Assembly: GCA_022606135.1 (NCBI GenBank)
Contig: JABYQN010000003.1
Coordinates: 496,001 to 560,000, forward strand
Length of the DNA: 64,000 nt
Source of the DNA: Fomes fomentarius
Taxonomy: Eukaryota > Basidiomycota > Agaricomycetes > Polyporales > Polyporaceae
Direction of reading: 5' to 3'
Of this stretch, positions 34,554 through 47,728 are shown in pieces. The notes below the pieces were generated by a model, which saw only the letters and a list, made by a program, of their open reading frames with translations, made no database searches and was not told the origin of the DNA. Numbering within the stretch: the first letter of the stretch is position 1; each line of letters opens with the position of its first letter. The position numbers and the translations under genes are program-made.

Positions 34554-37500
34554 GTATTTGGAACACGACGGAAGAACGATGGGATGATGATCGATTAGCT
34601 GCCAAGGTCTGGCCCAGGCTCGCGCCTTCGAATTCGCTGCAGGTGCCAGCGCGTGGCGTCCAGTGGGGAGCTGGAGAAGCGCAAAGAATCAACAATAAGG
34701 CATGAGACGCCCTTGGAGAGCGCAACATGTGGGCAACATACCATGCCGGAGGATATATGGCTGTCACTGACATCTCATGTCGAACTGCCATGCCTTGACG
34801 CTTGCACCTTCTCGACTCGCGCTTCCCAGTCGTGTTGGCTCGTCAGAAGCCTCAGAAGCTCGAGCACGACAATGGAACGGGTACCGAACTGCGTAGGATT
34901 TGCGGAGGAAATGCGGGGTCCGGTTTCAGCGGGCAAAGCGGCGGGTCAATAGAATCGACACGACGTCCAAGAGTCGCTGGAGAGGGGAAGGGTGGAAGCT
35001 CGGGACCCGTGGCCCGATCTGAGGCCTCGAGCCGCAGGTGTGAGCGCGCTCGGATGCAATGTTATGTCTATAGTGAATAGAGCGTCAACCACAAAGGCAC
35101 GAATGATCAAGTACGAGAAGAACAGAAGAACAAGAGACCCCTACCCTGCGGACAATGACGCACGCGCGTCACCCGCCCATACGCGCCTCCCCGAACGTTC
35201 GACGAGAAAGCTCGAAAATGAAATGTTGTATCGGGCGGGGCGGGCGCAAACGGCCATCTGGACAGGATCGGGAAGGTGAGGGTGCAGAAGCTGGATCCGA
35301 GCCCTGCATCGTCTCCGTTCTGCATGGAGACGCGGGGGTGTATAGATGCGCATGCGCATGCGGGAAAAGGGCCCTGCGGTGGTGGAGATAGCTCGGGCCC
35401 GCCTGGAGTATGCGCATGCTGTTCTGCGCTGAGGAACGTGTGCCATGCGGGCCTGAGCGTGCCACCGAACGCGCCATGAGATGGAACGCGTAACTGCTAT
35501 CATAAGGCACCGGTCTCCGTACGGGTGCAGCGCAAGCGATAGCGAGCCCGAGTGCCGAAAACGACTGGAGAGCGGTAACGGCAGGCGATCTCTGCACCCG
35601 CATCATGTGTCGCCGCTGCCATAACCCGTGCCTTCTGGGGTTGTCGGTGTAGGTTTGTGGCGCTGTGGACAGTGGACCCACTGCGGACGAATATTGTCAG
35701 GGCCAGCTGCTCGGGAGTTATGAATCTAGGGAGCGGGATTCGAGAGCTTCCGGAAGGAGAGGTAGAGCCGCTCACAACATGCGCAGGCGGAGCCTGGGGC
35801 GCCCTGTGGTCGGTGTCGGGGAGGGCATGATGGGGGCGACACACTGAGTTTCCGCGCTAGACATGAGGCCTGTCTGACAGCCAGAGCTCGCTCAGCGACG
35901 GCACGGCAGCGCCAGAGCTGGACGTACGCGCCCTTATACTGCACGCCGCGCACTTTGCACCCTGAGCCTGAGTTTATCTCCACCAGCTCTATCACGGGGC
36001 ATACGCCCCAGGGATTAGGAACCACCTCTCGTAGTGTCTTCGACCGGGACTCACGGACCTGGTACTGGAACCGTAACCATAAAGTAGCGCACACGGCGTG
36101 CACTGTGTCCCTCGTGGTTATGAACGTGGGAGTCGAAGCTAGAGCGGTGCGCCTCCGAGGGAGGCTTCTGGTGCAACAGGTCTCGACCGTGCGTGATGAT
36201 TGCTCATCGCAGAGGTCTCGTACGGAGGTGCGAGGTCTCGTCCGGGGTCCTAGTCTCGAGTACCGCGGCGCCGTCAGGCCGTGCTCTCCGGGATCGGAGC
36301 TCGGATGACGAGTTGAGTGCTGAAGGAAGGGAGAACAATTCGCCCGCGCAGTGATGATCCATGAGCGTGCTGGGTCGAAACGTGACCTGTCGAACGGGCG
36401 ACAAGCTTCGCGAATTTGCGTAGTGATTGCAGTGGCGGGGGTTGTTTGTTTGTGCATGGATGTGATTCGGGTCTCAGACTGTCAGTGCACCATCGCCTTG
36501 AACCACGATGCATAATGAGCGGTACGCCGATCTCGCTGCGGTTTGGACTTGACGCGAAGATTTAGGACGAAGGCAAGCGATGAATATACGGTCAGAGTAA
36601 TGTGAGAGAATACTTGATATCGACAACGACGGTGCTCGTGGTGGCGAAGACCCGCTTCACATGGCTGAGGACGTTCTCGTCGAGTCAATCGCGAGGATGT
36701 GACAGTCGCAGAAGAACACTGGAACTTGGTGACTGCAAGAGGACCGGGAACATGGGGCTAGTGCTGCGACTCTGCGACAGCGGTGGAATGGAGCGATCGA
36801 GGGTTCTGATCTTGCGGGACCTCTCCACTCCGCCCGGGACCAAAGTCCTCGAATGCCTCCGAACCACTTAACGCGGAGGGTGCCACTTTGCGCTTTGCGC
36901 CGCTCCCGCATCGCCATCGCCCACTCAAACTCCTGAGCTCAGGATCCAGGGCCGTAATAATGTCCTAACGAGGGTCGTATCATAGATCCGTGGCGGAGCG
37001 GAGGAAAAGGAGAGATTAGAGACTGCGCGGAGAGTCTGTGCCATGATACACACCCATGCACAAACAAATAACCTGGGGGCTGTCTTCACGGTGGCCACCG
37101 CTGAGATGACGAGAAGCCGCAGGCCAGGACTCCAGACTTTGGATGCAAGACTTTGGTCTGATGCGTCCACCCTCCAGAACCTCTCGAATACGACACCCGA
37201 CCTACGCTGCACAGGCGTCAGCGTGCGCCTGATACAGATGCGAGCGATATGGTCAGGTCAGCCGTCAGGTGGACCAGTGACTTCCAGCGAGCGCAAGACG
37301 GCGGCGGGGGGCTGGGGTGTGATGCACCGTGACGACCACTCGTGACTGGAACACAAACGCTGGACCGCGGACGGGGCGAGACCGAACCGGACGGGTGTAT
37401 GCGGGGGGATTACATATTGGCAGACGTTAGGCTATCGGAATTGGTACCGGTTCGGAAGGATGAATGGATGTGAGACGCACTGCAAGAGATGATAGAGCAC

Positions 37501-40500
37501 TCCCTGTTGTGCGATCCGTCTCAACTGAACGGAATAACACGATCATAGGCACTCGTTTTTCGTGATTCGGGGCCCGTATAGTCAGTATCCATAGATAGGG
37601 AGGACCTGTATGGCAGCTTGTGTCGCTGGTAGACGAGCCGAGGCGGACATGTTCGGCGGGGTCGCGTGTACGGAGATGTGCGGCACTAGTTCATGAGTAC
37701 ATCAATTACGGTGTGATATAGTGGGCGACAAGTGACTGACTTTGAGCGGAACCAGAACGCCACATACAATGCGACACGTGTGGTGGTGCATCTGGGCAGA
37801 CGCTTCACCGTATACAACTGCTTTGCTGGAAGATGGAAGTATTGTGCTTGGGGATGTGACTGGGACGTTTGTCGTCAAGCGAAGCGAGGGTAAGATACAG
37901 CGTTGAGCTGGGAATTTGTGGGCTTATCAGCATTAGTGCATCGTCGAGTAAAGATGGACTTGCTGGGCCAGGTACTCGAGGGGGAAGACCGTGAATAGGT
38001 TGATTTCGCGAGGCATTGGCGAGGCATCTCCCTTCTTTCTGGGCGAGGCGAGGCGGGAGAAGTTCACAGAGTTGATCAGCCTCCGGCTGCATCCAATTAT
38101 CCCGTGAACAGCTATGATATGTAGGTCAATTTGCAGTCATAGCACGGCAGTATATTGAAGCAAACCGTGAATATTGGCCGTTTGCGTCGGTTAGGACGGA
38201 TGGAAATTTCCGGCCTTGTGGCTACAACGTGTCCGCGTCAAGGGATCGATTGCTCTATAGAGAGATACTCGCAGTTGAATATGAGCTCACGAAATACTTT
38301 GCTTTTGCCCTGTCCGGAAGGAGATTTTACCCAGAACATGGTCTATAATTTGTCAGGGCGTGGTTCAGCCCTTGCGGCGTTGATGTGTTTCTGGAAGTGA
38401 CTGGAAGGAGCGGCTGCAAAGTCACCAGGGATGACTGGCGTTGAACGTTGAAGCTTTGAAGATGGAAGAAGACGTGCAATATCACGCCGCAGCGGTGATG
38501 GGCAGCGGTTCCCTCGGATGACGTCTTCTAGAAGGCGGGAAGCAGGCGCCCCAGCCATGGCGTCGGGGCATCGAAGATGGAAGAGGGATCCGAAATCGAT
38601 TCGTCCCTTCGGGTTCCCTGAAACGTGATGTGTGGACGGCAGCACGTTTCTCGAATTCCAGAAGAGCGGCCGTGCAGATCCCTCTGTCCGGGACCGGCGC
38701 TTCTGCCTTTCATCTTTCCTTTCCGTGTTGGTCAGTGGGCGGCGTGTCAAGAGCGTGCGCAGAAGCCCATGAATATTGATATTACGAACAGGCGCCCAGC
38801 CCACGCGGAATGTCACAACTCATGAGTCACGGACCGCGGCGACGACGGTCTCAGCAGGCTGGTCTCAGATGTCCATGTGCCTGCTGCACTTGCTCACCGA
38901 ACGAATGCAAGGTCAGAGATGTGCCCACATGCATTTTCCCCTCATAGATTGCACCCTCTCCTTTCCATCCAGACCTCTGTTGCGGGCGAACGCGCCACGG
39001 CCGCGCGCTGTATCGTGACACGACTCGACGAAGAAGGGGGCTCGCAGGTGCAATCTGCCACAACTCGTGCTCTGGTGCGTGGGCGGATGAGGCCTTGGCG
39101 ACGCTCAGGAATGGTATGCTCAGAGCCAAATGAAGACGCAGCCGAAAGAGGCCGAAAGGTGAGGGAGCGTACTAGGCGCGTTCCCCGCCCAGTAGTAGCA
39201 GTATTTGCACTCCTCGCTTCGCTACCCTTGTCCCCCGACGCCCATTCGTGCTCCAACCAACCACCGTCGGAAGATGCGTGTGCTTGTGACCCATCGGCAC
39301 TCTAGTGCCCAGTCGGCCAGCTTGTGCGGCTGTTACTTGGAGAGCGTTATAACCTTGCCTTCCATACAGCAACCGCGGCAAGACTCACATATCCAACATT
39401 CTGCACCACAAATTGTCGCACACGTATGTCTTGCATGTTTCTCTGCGTGGTCTATCAATCCTTCCTGATTCTATTCACTACAAGTCCAGCATATATGCGC
39501 TCTATCATCGTTATTTGCGCGAGCACATCCCAGATCAAGTCAACGCTACTCAGCATTGCTTCCCAGGCCGGCCTCAGTGGCAGGAAGCCTGGTCTTTCCG
39601 AAGCCCGCCATTCAACCCGGATTGCGCTTCCATCTCTCAGGCGCTCCGTTCAACGCACGCAAACGGCTTGTATTGCATCCGCCCGCAGCATCCTCAGTAT
39701 ATGCACTTAGTCCAAGAATAACCCCAAAACGCCTACATTTTGGCATGTTCGCCCAAGGATGTATCCGCCTATTGAATGCGCCCCGATGTTATCCAAGCCG
39801 AGGCCCGTGCAGAAGTGCAAGACATGCTCTCTCCGCCCTCTTCTACTTCCATACCCAGTACACAGACTTCCACGACACGGTCAAGTCCATCAACCTGCAA
39901 CGATTCCCAAACGGCATACTTGCCTCTTTCAGTCTCCGAAGCACCCCGAGTGCGCCCAAGCGATTCCTACTCCGTTCCTTCTGTGCCCAGGCGCTGCCAA
40001 ATAGCTTCGCGACCACGCATCTTCCGTCTCCTGTCACCCTCGGACACATCGCGCCAGACTGCGCAGCCCTTGGGTCTGTCATCATCCTGTCCACAGGCTG
40101 TAGGCCTGAGTTCGCTTCCCTTCGCGTCCCTGCAGCCTCACAACAATAGCACAACGCTTCGAGCTCCGAGTCTGGGCCCGTGTGGACCGCCAGCGGTCGC
40201 GAGTTTTGTGCGTCTACATCTCATCAGAACTGCCTTTCCGCGGCTCTCGTCAGCAGATAGTGATCGTGACTCGTGAATATACCTGGAAGGGCACCCCCGC
40301 GAACATCTTCTGGTGAGATGTGCCAACAGAGTACACCCATACTGGCGCTCAAGACGCTGCGGTTTAGGTGTTGATCTTGTCCATTCACTCCAATGTTCTC
40401 CGAGTCGCTCTCCTTCTCGACGCTTGCCACTTTGAGCATATTCTGAAACAGTGCGCAACAGATTCTGTACGTATATCCGCGCCAGATTCGAGGCTATTTT

Positions 40501-42724
40501 TCACCAAACGTCGGCTCGACGCCGCCAGCCGACAGGCCAGACTCAGGTCGGTCTCATACCATCGGACCGGGCATCGACTTGCGGACTCCCAAGAACTCCC
40601 GGACAGGAGCGTCGTCACTCGCGTTTGGATGTTCGTTCCAAGTCACGGTATCCGCGTCATTTCGGATCGGAAGTCAGACTTCTATCTCGCACACGATCAG
40701 CCGCTCGTCTCCGCCTTCGCTCTCGACATCCGGGATTATCTCCGTCGTCAGGCGTCTCCAGCGCTCAGCCATCGCCTCACATCCTATTCTCGGACTGAGT
40801 TACCATCGTGCACGCACTGTTGTGCCTTCAACTCAGCAACAATTTGTCTCAATCCTCCGATGTTCCTTTCGGAGTCAAGCGCACCAATGCCGTAGGCTGC
40901 GCAGCGACGCAAGCATCACGCCTTCGACAAGCATGAACCTTCGGAAGGCATGGGTGTCGGGACTCGGGACGGCCGGTGCCCCACAGCCGTGTCGTGTTAC
41001 TCGTGTACAGGTAACAATACCAAAGACGCAGGTGCGCCAGCCCCATCTCAACTTCTTATTCATCTGAGTCTTTCACGCGGGGTCACACGTCTGTCGTGCC
41101 GTGCTTCCTGCTCCGTGCGTATCGCCCGTGATCGCACAATCAAGCTCTTTCGTTGCACACGCACTGAATCCGAGTGAACGAACTCTACCACGTTCGATAT
41201 TCGCTTGCCCTTCATCGTGCGCTCCCTCTGTGGTTATCCCCTCGTTTACTTTCCTGCAATTCCGATCCGTTTCCTCCGCGCCCGCCCCGACATGTGCTCT
41301 GTATCTTCAATGCACTCTCTTCCATATCGGCCCGCACTTGCTTGGGTGCCTGCAGGCGGACATGCGTCGTGGCGCTGGTCAAGTCACAATAACCCTGTCT
41401 CGTGGCTCGGACGAGTCGGACTGCGCCACCGCCATCACCTGCCAGCTTTAACTCTGAAGCTGTCGAAGCTCAAGGCTCTCGCAATCTTGACAAAGAGTCC
41501 TCCCTGCAGCCTCACATACCCACGTAGCGGCGGTCGGCGCGTGAACCATTCAGCCCTGAGCTCAAGGTGGAGGGTGCGTGGAGTGCTTCTGTTCTTGGTT
41601 CTCTGTTTGGGGCCTCAGGTACTGTCAGTGGCAGGCCTCGCAGCCCGATCGCCCTCCCCGGGCAGACGCGTGCCCGCTCCTTCCATTCCCCGGATCGAGT
41701 CTCATGTGCGCCAGGCTCCAGCTTCGCAACTCGTTTGAAGGACGAAGGGACGTCGCACTGCAGGGCCGTGTCGTTGCCGGTAGGCACGTGCGCAACGCGT
41801 CTCGCACATATCGGGAAAATGAGCCGTGCACTAGGCCCGCTGTAACTGCAGTGGGGCACCAGCACAGCGCCCATCCGGGTTGCGGTCGGTTCAGCGGACC
41901 AGGGATGATATCATGTTTCACAGGCACTGCTGCAGCAGCGCTCACGGTCTCAGCCTGAGACTTCGGTACTGTGCTCGGTCTGCGATGCTTGACTCCTCGC
42001 CCGCAAACACAATCACCCCGAGCCATGACATGGCACGGCGGCCGCAGGTCCGCTGACGCGTAAACCCTGCTCGTTAAGCTTAAGTTGAGGCTCTGTCATC
42101 GCTGGTCGCTCGTGGCGCCGTCGCGGACTGGCCGAAACGGTGCACTACTCGTAATTTGGCACCACCTTCTTCGTGGTGGGATTTTGTGCGCACCTGCTCC
42201 TTATGGCCGTGAGTTTGACTCTCTCTTTGAGTTTTCGCCCGAGAGTCGGAGGTCGAGAGCTCTGGGGGTCTGCTGGAATTTCGGAGTTGATTTATGATGG
42301 CGTTGGCTTCGAAATATTCGAAGCCTACCGCGGAGGTCCTTCGGGCTCACGCGTGGCACCCGGTGACCTCCTCTCGGCCAGCCTCCGAGACCGTCCTGTT
42401 GCCGTGGTGTGGCCAGTACACCAACCGGGGCCAGGACACGGGTGCAGTTCAAGACTCTACCTTAACTTGCTCTCGACTCACATTTGCGTAATGATTCACA
42501 ACTGGACGGGCTTCCAGCTCTCAGGCTCTATCTGATAATGCGCATCTATTACATTGGCTCGTCTTCTACTTCTCTTCGCAACCATGAGATGGGGGAGACG
42601 AAGCCCCGGCTCCGTACGTCCGTGCACTTCTTCTGCCTTTCTCATTCCTCTTTTTGACGTTTTGCTCTCTTCCCCGTCCACCTTCGCTCGACGCACATAG
42701 ACTCTCCCATTTGTCCTGGTACCC

Positions 42725-43855
42725 GTGTCCACGCCCACGCCCGCTCTCGCATCACTCCTTCGCTCCGGAGGGTCCCATCCATCCGGCTCTCTGGCAGCTG
42801 CAGGCTTCTTTCTGTCCTGTGAGCATATCGGAAGGCAGCACTCGCTTCTGACCACTTCCCCCGTCTGCGCTCCCGCGCCCAACGTCCCGATATTCCACGC
42901 ATCCCACACACCGAACGCCCAATTTCGAAACCACGCGAAGCTCGAAATATGCCGCGCGAGCGTCGCACCACCCAAGGAAGCCCTCCCTCTTGGGCTCTTG
43001 GGGGGTGGGGGGCTCGAGCTCGGTTCTCCCAGGCCGCCCTTCGATCACTCGACTTTCCCGCCAAGAGCCCTTCCGCCCGCGCACCCGTGGCCAGAACGCG
43101 CACACGTGCCCACCTGTGGATGCGTATGTAAACACCAACCTTATACTGCGCGGATTTTGGGGGGCCTTCTCCGGCTCCTCCTCTCTTTTTTGTCACGACC
43201 GCCGCCTGGGGGCAGCTCGCTTGCCCGCGCGGCTTGGCCCAATCAGCAGCAGCTCCACTCTCCACATTTCTCGGCCGTTGTCGTTGAACTCTCCCTGATG
43301 ATTCAACGAGTCTCCCGACTCCAACTCCATACCATATACTCGATGCTTAAAACAGCCCGTGCGTGGCCCACCTATTCTTGGAAGCAAAGCCCTCCACCAC
43401 GTGCACGTGGTTTGCCTACTTCCAGATTCCAGCCCCCACACCCATCTCGCGGTGACGCGCCACGGGCCGTGTGGTGTCCTTTCATCTTTACGCCCTTCTC
43501 CCTCGACGGGTCGGCCGCGAATCACGACCGCCCAGTTCTGGTACTCGCTCACACGCGACGCTCGGAGGATGGTGCTGCGCTGGGTCGAGCGCCGCATGGA
43601 ATAGCCCCGAGGAGACCTCGCGCTTTCGCACTTCGGGGCCGTACTGCTTTCTCGACTGAGCTGGTAGTGGCAATAGGCCCCTCGGACTCGACGACGAACT
43701 CTATGTATGTCCCTCGGTACCCAAATTTCATCTCAGCACCGGGGAAGCGCGCTAGCGGTAGAGCCGTTCAACCTAATGTCATCTACTACTTACACTATGC
43801 ATCGCGCCCGGCAAATTTGACTGCGCAATTACCGCGCACTGGAGGAAGTTTGTGA
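42725..43855 (+). CDS. Long ORF of doubtful coding status (376 codons)
   Basis: The frame runs 376 codons from an ATG at 42725 to a stop at 43855. The translation is rich in Pro, Ser, Arg and Ala, with no recognisable domain, signal or regular pattern. A 207-codon frame overlaps it on the opposite strand (43265-42642). This is expected for C/T-rich DNA in which stop codons are rare. I list it because of its length but regard it as more likely non-coding. Confidence 0.15.
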   Translation: MSTPTPALASLLRSGGSHPSGSLAAAGFFLSCEHIGRQHSLLTTSPVCAPAPNVPIFHASHTPNAQFRNHAKLEICRASVAPPKEALPLGLLGGGGLELGSPRPPFDHSTFPPRALPPAHPWPERAHVPTCGCVCKHQPYTARILGGLLRLLLSFLSRPPPGGSSLARAAWPNQQQLHSPHFSAVVVELSLMIQRVSRLQLHTIYSMLKTARAWPTYSWKQSPPPRARGLPTSRFQPPHPSRGDAPRAVWCPFIFTPFSLDGSAANHDRPVLVLAHTRRSEDGAALGRAPHGIAPRRPRAFALRGRTAFSTELVVAIGPSDSTTNSMYVPRYPNFISAPGKRASGRAVQPNVIYYLHYASRPANLTAQLPRTGGSL

Positions 43856-45131
43856 AACACGTTGAGAACACGACATGGATTACTGTTGTGATGAGGAAAG
43901 CGCTGTAATTGGATGACGAAGTACGAGAATGGCGAAGGAGCGACAGAAACTATGGTGACGAAGCGCACGAATGCGGGATAGAACAACTGGGAGGTTGAGA
44001 GTTAATGATAATACACTATATACATTGGTACATTGCCAAGCCTGCGGATACTAGTGCTGTACAGTAAAAACAATCGAAGTGGAACACTTGAGCAGTAACA
44101 GACGTGGGTGAACGAAGGGGGGCAGACGTTCTCGCCTGATGTGACGGGGAGAACGAGAACAGAGGAGGTTATGTACACACAACTGTACGTAAGATACAGG
44201 AGAGGATAACAGACAGCTGCGAATGATTGCGAAAAAAACTAACAGGGAGGCAATGCGGGAACTCGAAATAGGGCATGTACTACGAGTAAACGAGCAGTGG
44301 CGCATACACACACACGGGCGGCAGCAGCAAGTTGGCAACAAGCAAGGCAAGCACGGAAGGAGCAATAAGTGATGTATATGGCAGTAAAAGATACGGATGT
44401 TGAGATGAGGCACGGAGGACACTAGTGTGGCAAGATAGATGGGTGGGTGGGCAAAGGAACAGGAATATAAGAGGGCAAAATCGGATATGGACAAAACGGG
44501 ATAGAGGAGAGAGAAAAAGAGAGAGAGGAATAATGGCAGAGGAAATCCAGAATGCAACCAAAACAGGCGTGAGCTATGTATACCAAAACGACTAAGACGT
44601 ATCTACTATCGTACGTGTACACAATAAAACGACTATACAGTGTCCGTACCTTATGCGGATTCAGGACGGATGGCGGGTAATGAAATCGATATTGAGAGTG
44701 AGAGAGACGCGAGAAGCGACGAGGTGGCGTGTGATTTGCTGGAGAGCACGCTTGATTGAGTGGGAGAGAGGAGAGAGGGGGAAGATGAAGCAATAAAGAG
44801 CGTAGAGCCAGTGGTAAAGCGTCGCACAGAGCGCGGACAGCGGCCAGAGGGGATAGAGGGGGAGATGCAGCGAAGGGTGGGGAGGCGCCAATGCTTAATG
44901 CACAAGACGGCCTGTGTGTGGTGTGGTGGTTTGCGCCAAGAACACGGCCGTGTGGGATGACGAGCGGGCGACGCGCTGGAGTGTCAGTGTCATCCGGCGC
45001 CGATTAGCGTCGAAGGGACGCGCGAGGCACCAGAAGTCCGAGGTCAAGATCGGCCGACCGTGAAGGGCGTGTGAGTTGGACAAGAGAGCGAACCTGGATG
45101 CGCACACCAGCACCAGAGAGAGGACAGCAGC

Positions 45132-47728
45132 TCACTCGTACTGCTGCTCTCGACCGTTGCCCTGACCATTGCCAGCATAGTACCGCTCGCGTTCGCGACC
45201 CCATGCCCGCTCTCTGTCGTCTCGCTCACGGTTGAAGTCTCTGTCGTGCTCACGCGACCGCGGGCGACCGAGGTCCAGCTGCTCGCTGTCCGGCTGGTAC
45301 CCAGGCAGAGGCGTAAGGAGCGTCGAGTCAGGTGGCAGCCGGTTCGAACCTAGAGAGACGTGGGCAGCGAGCTCCGGAGTGGGCGAACCACCGTCACCCC
45401 CGGGCGCGACGGCACCAGCGATGCCCAAGTTCATGTCTCCGGGGCCGCCAAGTACAGGTCCCGGGCCAGTGCTAGGGCCGAGAGGAGGGAACGTAGAGCC
45501 AGACAGAGGACTGGGGTTCGGAGCTGACACAGAGAGCGCGCCCATCGAGTGTGGAGGAGGGAGCGTAAGGCTACCGGCCGGGGTGTAGAACTGCTGTTGC
45601 TGCTGCTGAGCTGGGCGCATTGGTTGCGCCGACGCCTGACCTTGCTGAGGCGCGTGCGGGTTACCCCATCCAGGGCCAACCAGCTCGCCCTGCGACTGCA
45701 TCGCCTGGCCTTGGCGGTAATAGATGTCCTCTTCCGTGGGGTGGTGTGGTATGCTTAGCGAAGGCAAACCCTGACCGGGATGCTGCGGCTGTCCTGAGTA
45801 ACGAAACTGCTGCACCTCGTCCACGGGCGAGGGCAAGCCATATCGCGCCTCCATGATCCCGGGTCCCTGCAAAGAACCGTAAGGCGGGGCGCTGTGCGGC
45901 TGGCCGCCGAACGACTGGACCTGCCCGGGTCCGGGACCCTGGCGCTGCATGGCGCCATGCATGAAGGAATGGTTCGGGAGCGAGTGTGGACCAGGATGAA
46001 CGTGTGGGTCAGAGTATTGCTCAACCATGCTCATCCGCCGTCGAACAAAGCCGTGGTGATCATACTCTGCCATCGGAGCGTGGTGTGCGTACTGTTGCAT
46101 CTCTCGCATGGCGATCGCCTGGGCGTGAGCGTCGCGCTCGCGTTCGCGCTCCTGTTCCTCCTGTTCCTTCTTCTCCTGACGCCACTTCTTACGGAGCTCC
46201 TTGAACTCTGCAAGCGCATATAGCCAGGCCGAGCGAAGGAAGCGTTGAACGGTTGATTAGCACTGACTTCTTGTGGAGCGTTGGCGCAAAAGCACATACC
46301 GTTGGGGCTGCGCTTATGGCCATGTCGTTGCATAGTGACATGCGCGTTCAGGTGGTTCAAGGTGCCGTACGCCTTGGTGCAATTCGGCCAACTGTCAAGC
46401 ACAAATCGCGCATGTCTCAGTAAGCCAGCCCGTCCACGGGAAAATCACAAGCTATCAAGTCGCATTACGGCAAGGTCGAGCGGTGGAAGCATACACAAAG
46501 GCGACCGAGCGCAGAAAAAAACTGGACGGTGGTATACACATGGAAAGTAAACGTAGGACGAGACGCACCTGCACTGATACAACCGCTCGATCTCGTCGTA
46601 CCTCCGGCGCGGCCGCTTCTTCACCGCATTGCCAGGTAATGACACAAAGGAGTATGTCTTGCTATTATTTCCACCCGACCGCGGAGTCGGAGTTGCGCTT
46701 GCGCTTGCCTGCGGTGGCTGCGTTGGTCTCGCTCCGGAAATGGTGGCTGGCTGCTCCGAAGGGGACGGGCGCGACTGAGAAGGAGGAGATGGCAGGCCGG
46801 TAACCGAAGCATCCGAGCCGCTAGCCACGCTTCCCGCGTACAGCGGAGAGAGCGGGGAACTTATGACGGTTGGTTCCGTGTCGAGTTCAGCATGCTTGAG
46901 GGATGAGCTCCAGGGGGTCGCGACGGGTTGCGCGTAAGGGTCAGAAAGCCCTGCAGAGCCAATGGATGCACCGCTACTGTCGCGTTGATGCTCCTGATAG
47001 GTGCCGTAGGATGAATATGAGGAGGAGGGTCGAGGGGAAAGTGGAGAGGGCTGAACGACCGTGTTCGAGGATGTCGCGGTATACGCGAAGGTGTCATGAT
47101 GGGAAGGAGGAGGTTGCGCATAGGTTTGGCGTCCGGCGCCGAGGACGGGCTCGGACATGCGGCGGTCGAGAGTGGGATTTGAGAACTGAAAACGGGACAG
47201 ACCATGCTCGTGCTCGTGCTCGAATCGGGGCGGAAACGCGTTGTGAGAGTGGGGCGCGCTCATGGGTTGGGGGAAGGAGAACTGTCGCGCGGAGGACTGG
47301 GAGGGGATGGAATTGTCGGCGGGGGAGGACATTGGAGATGGCGAGTAGTTGGCCGGGTCGGAGGGGTAGAGGAGGTTGTCGGTGTGTATGGAGGGCGGTT
47401 GCTGGCGGGCCTGGACGTTGTACTCCTGGGGCTGATTAGGCTGGGTATTGTGCTGATCATCGTATAAGTTGGAGTGTACAGAGTGTTGATACATGGCGTC
47501 GGGACTGGGCGAGTTGTGCACGGGGTGACCGCGGGGGACATAGCTGTAAGAGTGATGGTGCTCCAGTGGAGAATCGTCGAGGTGGTTCTCGTCGTGGGGA
47601 TGAGCAGCGAGCGGGAGCCTGTCCACGGTGAGTGCGCGCGGGGTGGAACGGAGGTGGAAAGGGGCGTGGTGGGGGTGGAGGTCGTAGTGGGTGGCGAGGG
47701 ACGAGGGCTGGGGAGGATGGAGGAGCAT
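45132..47728 (-). CDS. Con7-like C2H2 zinc-finger transcription factor
   Basis: Con7 proteins are conserved fungal regulators of conidiation, morphogenesis and cell-wall genes, best studied in Magnaporthe. Three exons (47728-46569, 46391-46300, 46207-45132) give 775 residues in phase. The N-terminal half is disordered (His, Ser, Pro, Gln-rich). The DNA-binding core is the Con7 signature: KKRPRRRYDEIERLYQC joined across the first intron to SWPNCTKAYGTLNHLNAHV, then TMQRHGHKRSPN. A second intron follows, then EFKELRKKWRQEKKEQEEQE, a highly charged helix. The C-terminal half is again disordered, with a poly-Gln run and a final Arg/Glu-rich segment. The first intron (46392-46568) is 177 bp, three times the local norm, and splits the zinc finger right after its first cysteine. 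The ATG at 47728 was chosen over an in-frame one at 47863, since the intervening residues look like leader. Confidence 0.93.
45592..45611 (-). repeat. Poly-glutamine coding repeat in the Con7-like gene
   Basis: A run of CAG/CAA codons encodes six or more consecutive Gln residues in the C-terminal disordered half. Such runs vary in length between strains in other fungi. Confidence 0.7.

Larger units (their letters stand above)
33776..45131. other. Gene-poor region, 11.4 kb, downstream of the Con7-like gene
   Basis: No gene could be identified. At 33939-34135 there is a peptide resembling the Fn3-like tail of subtilases (listed separately). From about 39.2 to 43.8 kb the plus strand is markedly pyrimidine-rich, which removes stop codons and creates long but probably meaningless frames on both strands. 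From about 44.05 to 44.9 kb the minus strand is pyrimidine-rich, consistent with a 3' UTR of the Con7-like gene. No terminal repeats or tRNA were seen. Confidence 0.4.

Noticed and set aside
35726..36457. 243-codon minus-strand ORF
   Set aside because: No domain, scattered Cys and Arg, and overlapping ORFs in other frames. Treated as chance.
39413..40276. Plus-strand frames suggesting a Ser/Pro-rich protein
   Set aside because: Two in-frame stops separate the halves, no convincing intron removes both, and all three frames are open in parts of the same C-rich DNA.
44051..44557. 168-codon minus-strand ORF rich in Leu, Ser, Cys and Phe
   Set aside because: The hydrophobic look comes from a C/T-rich tract, most likely in the 3' UTR of the Con7-like gene. 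It has no membrane-protein layout.
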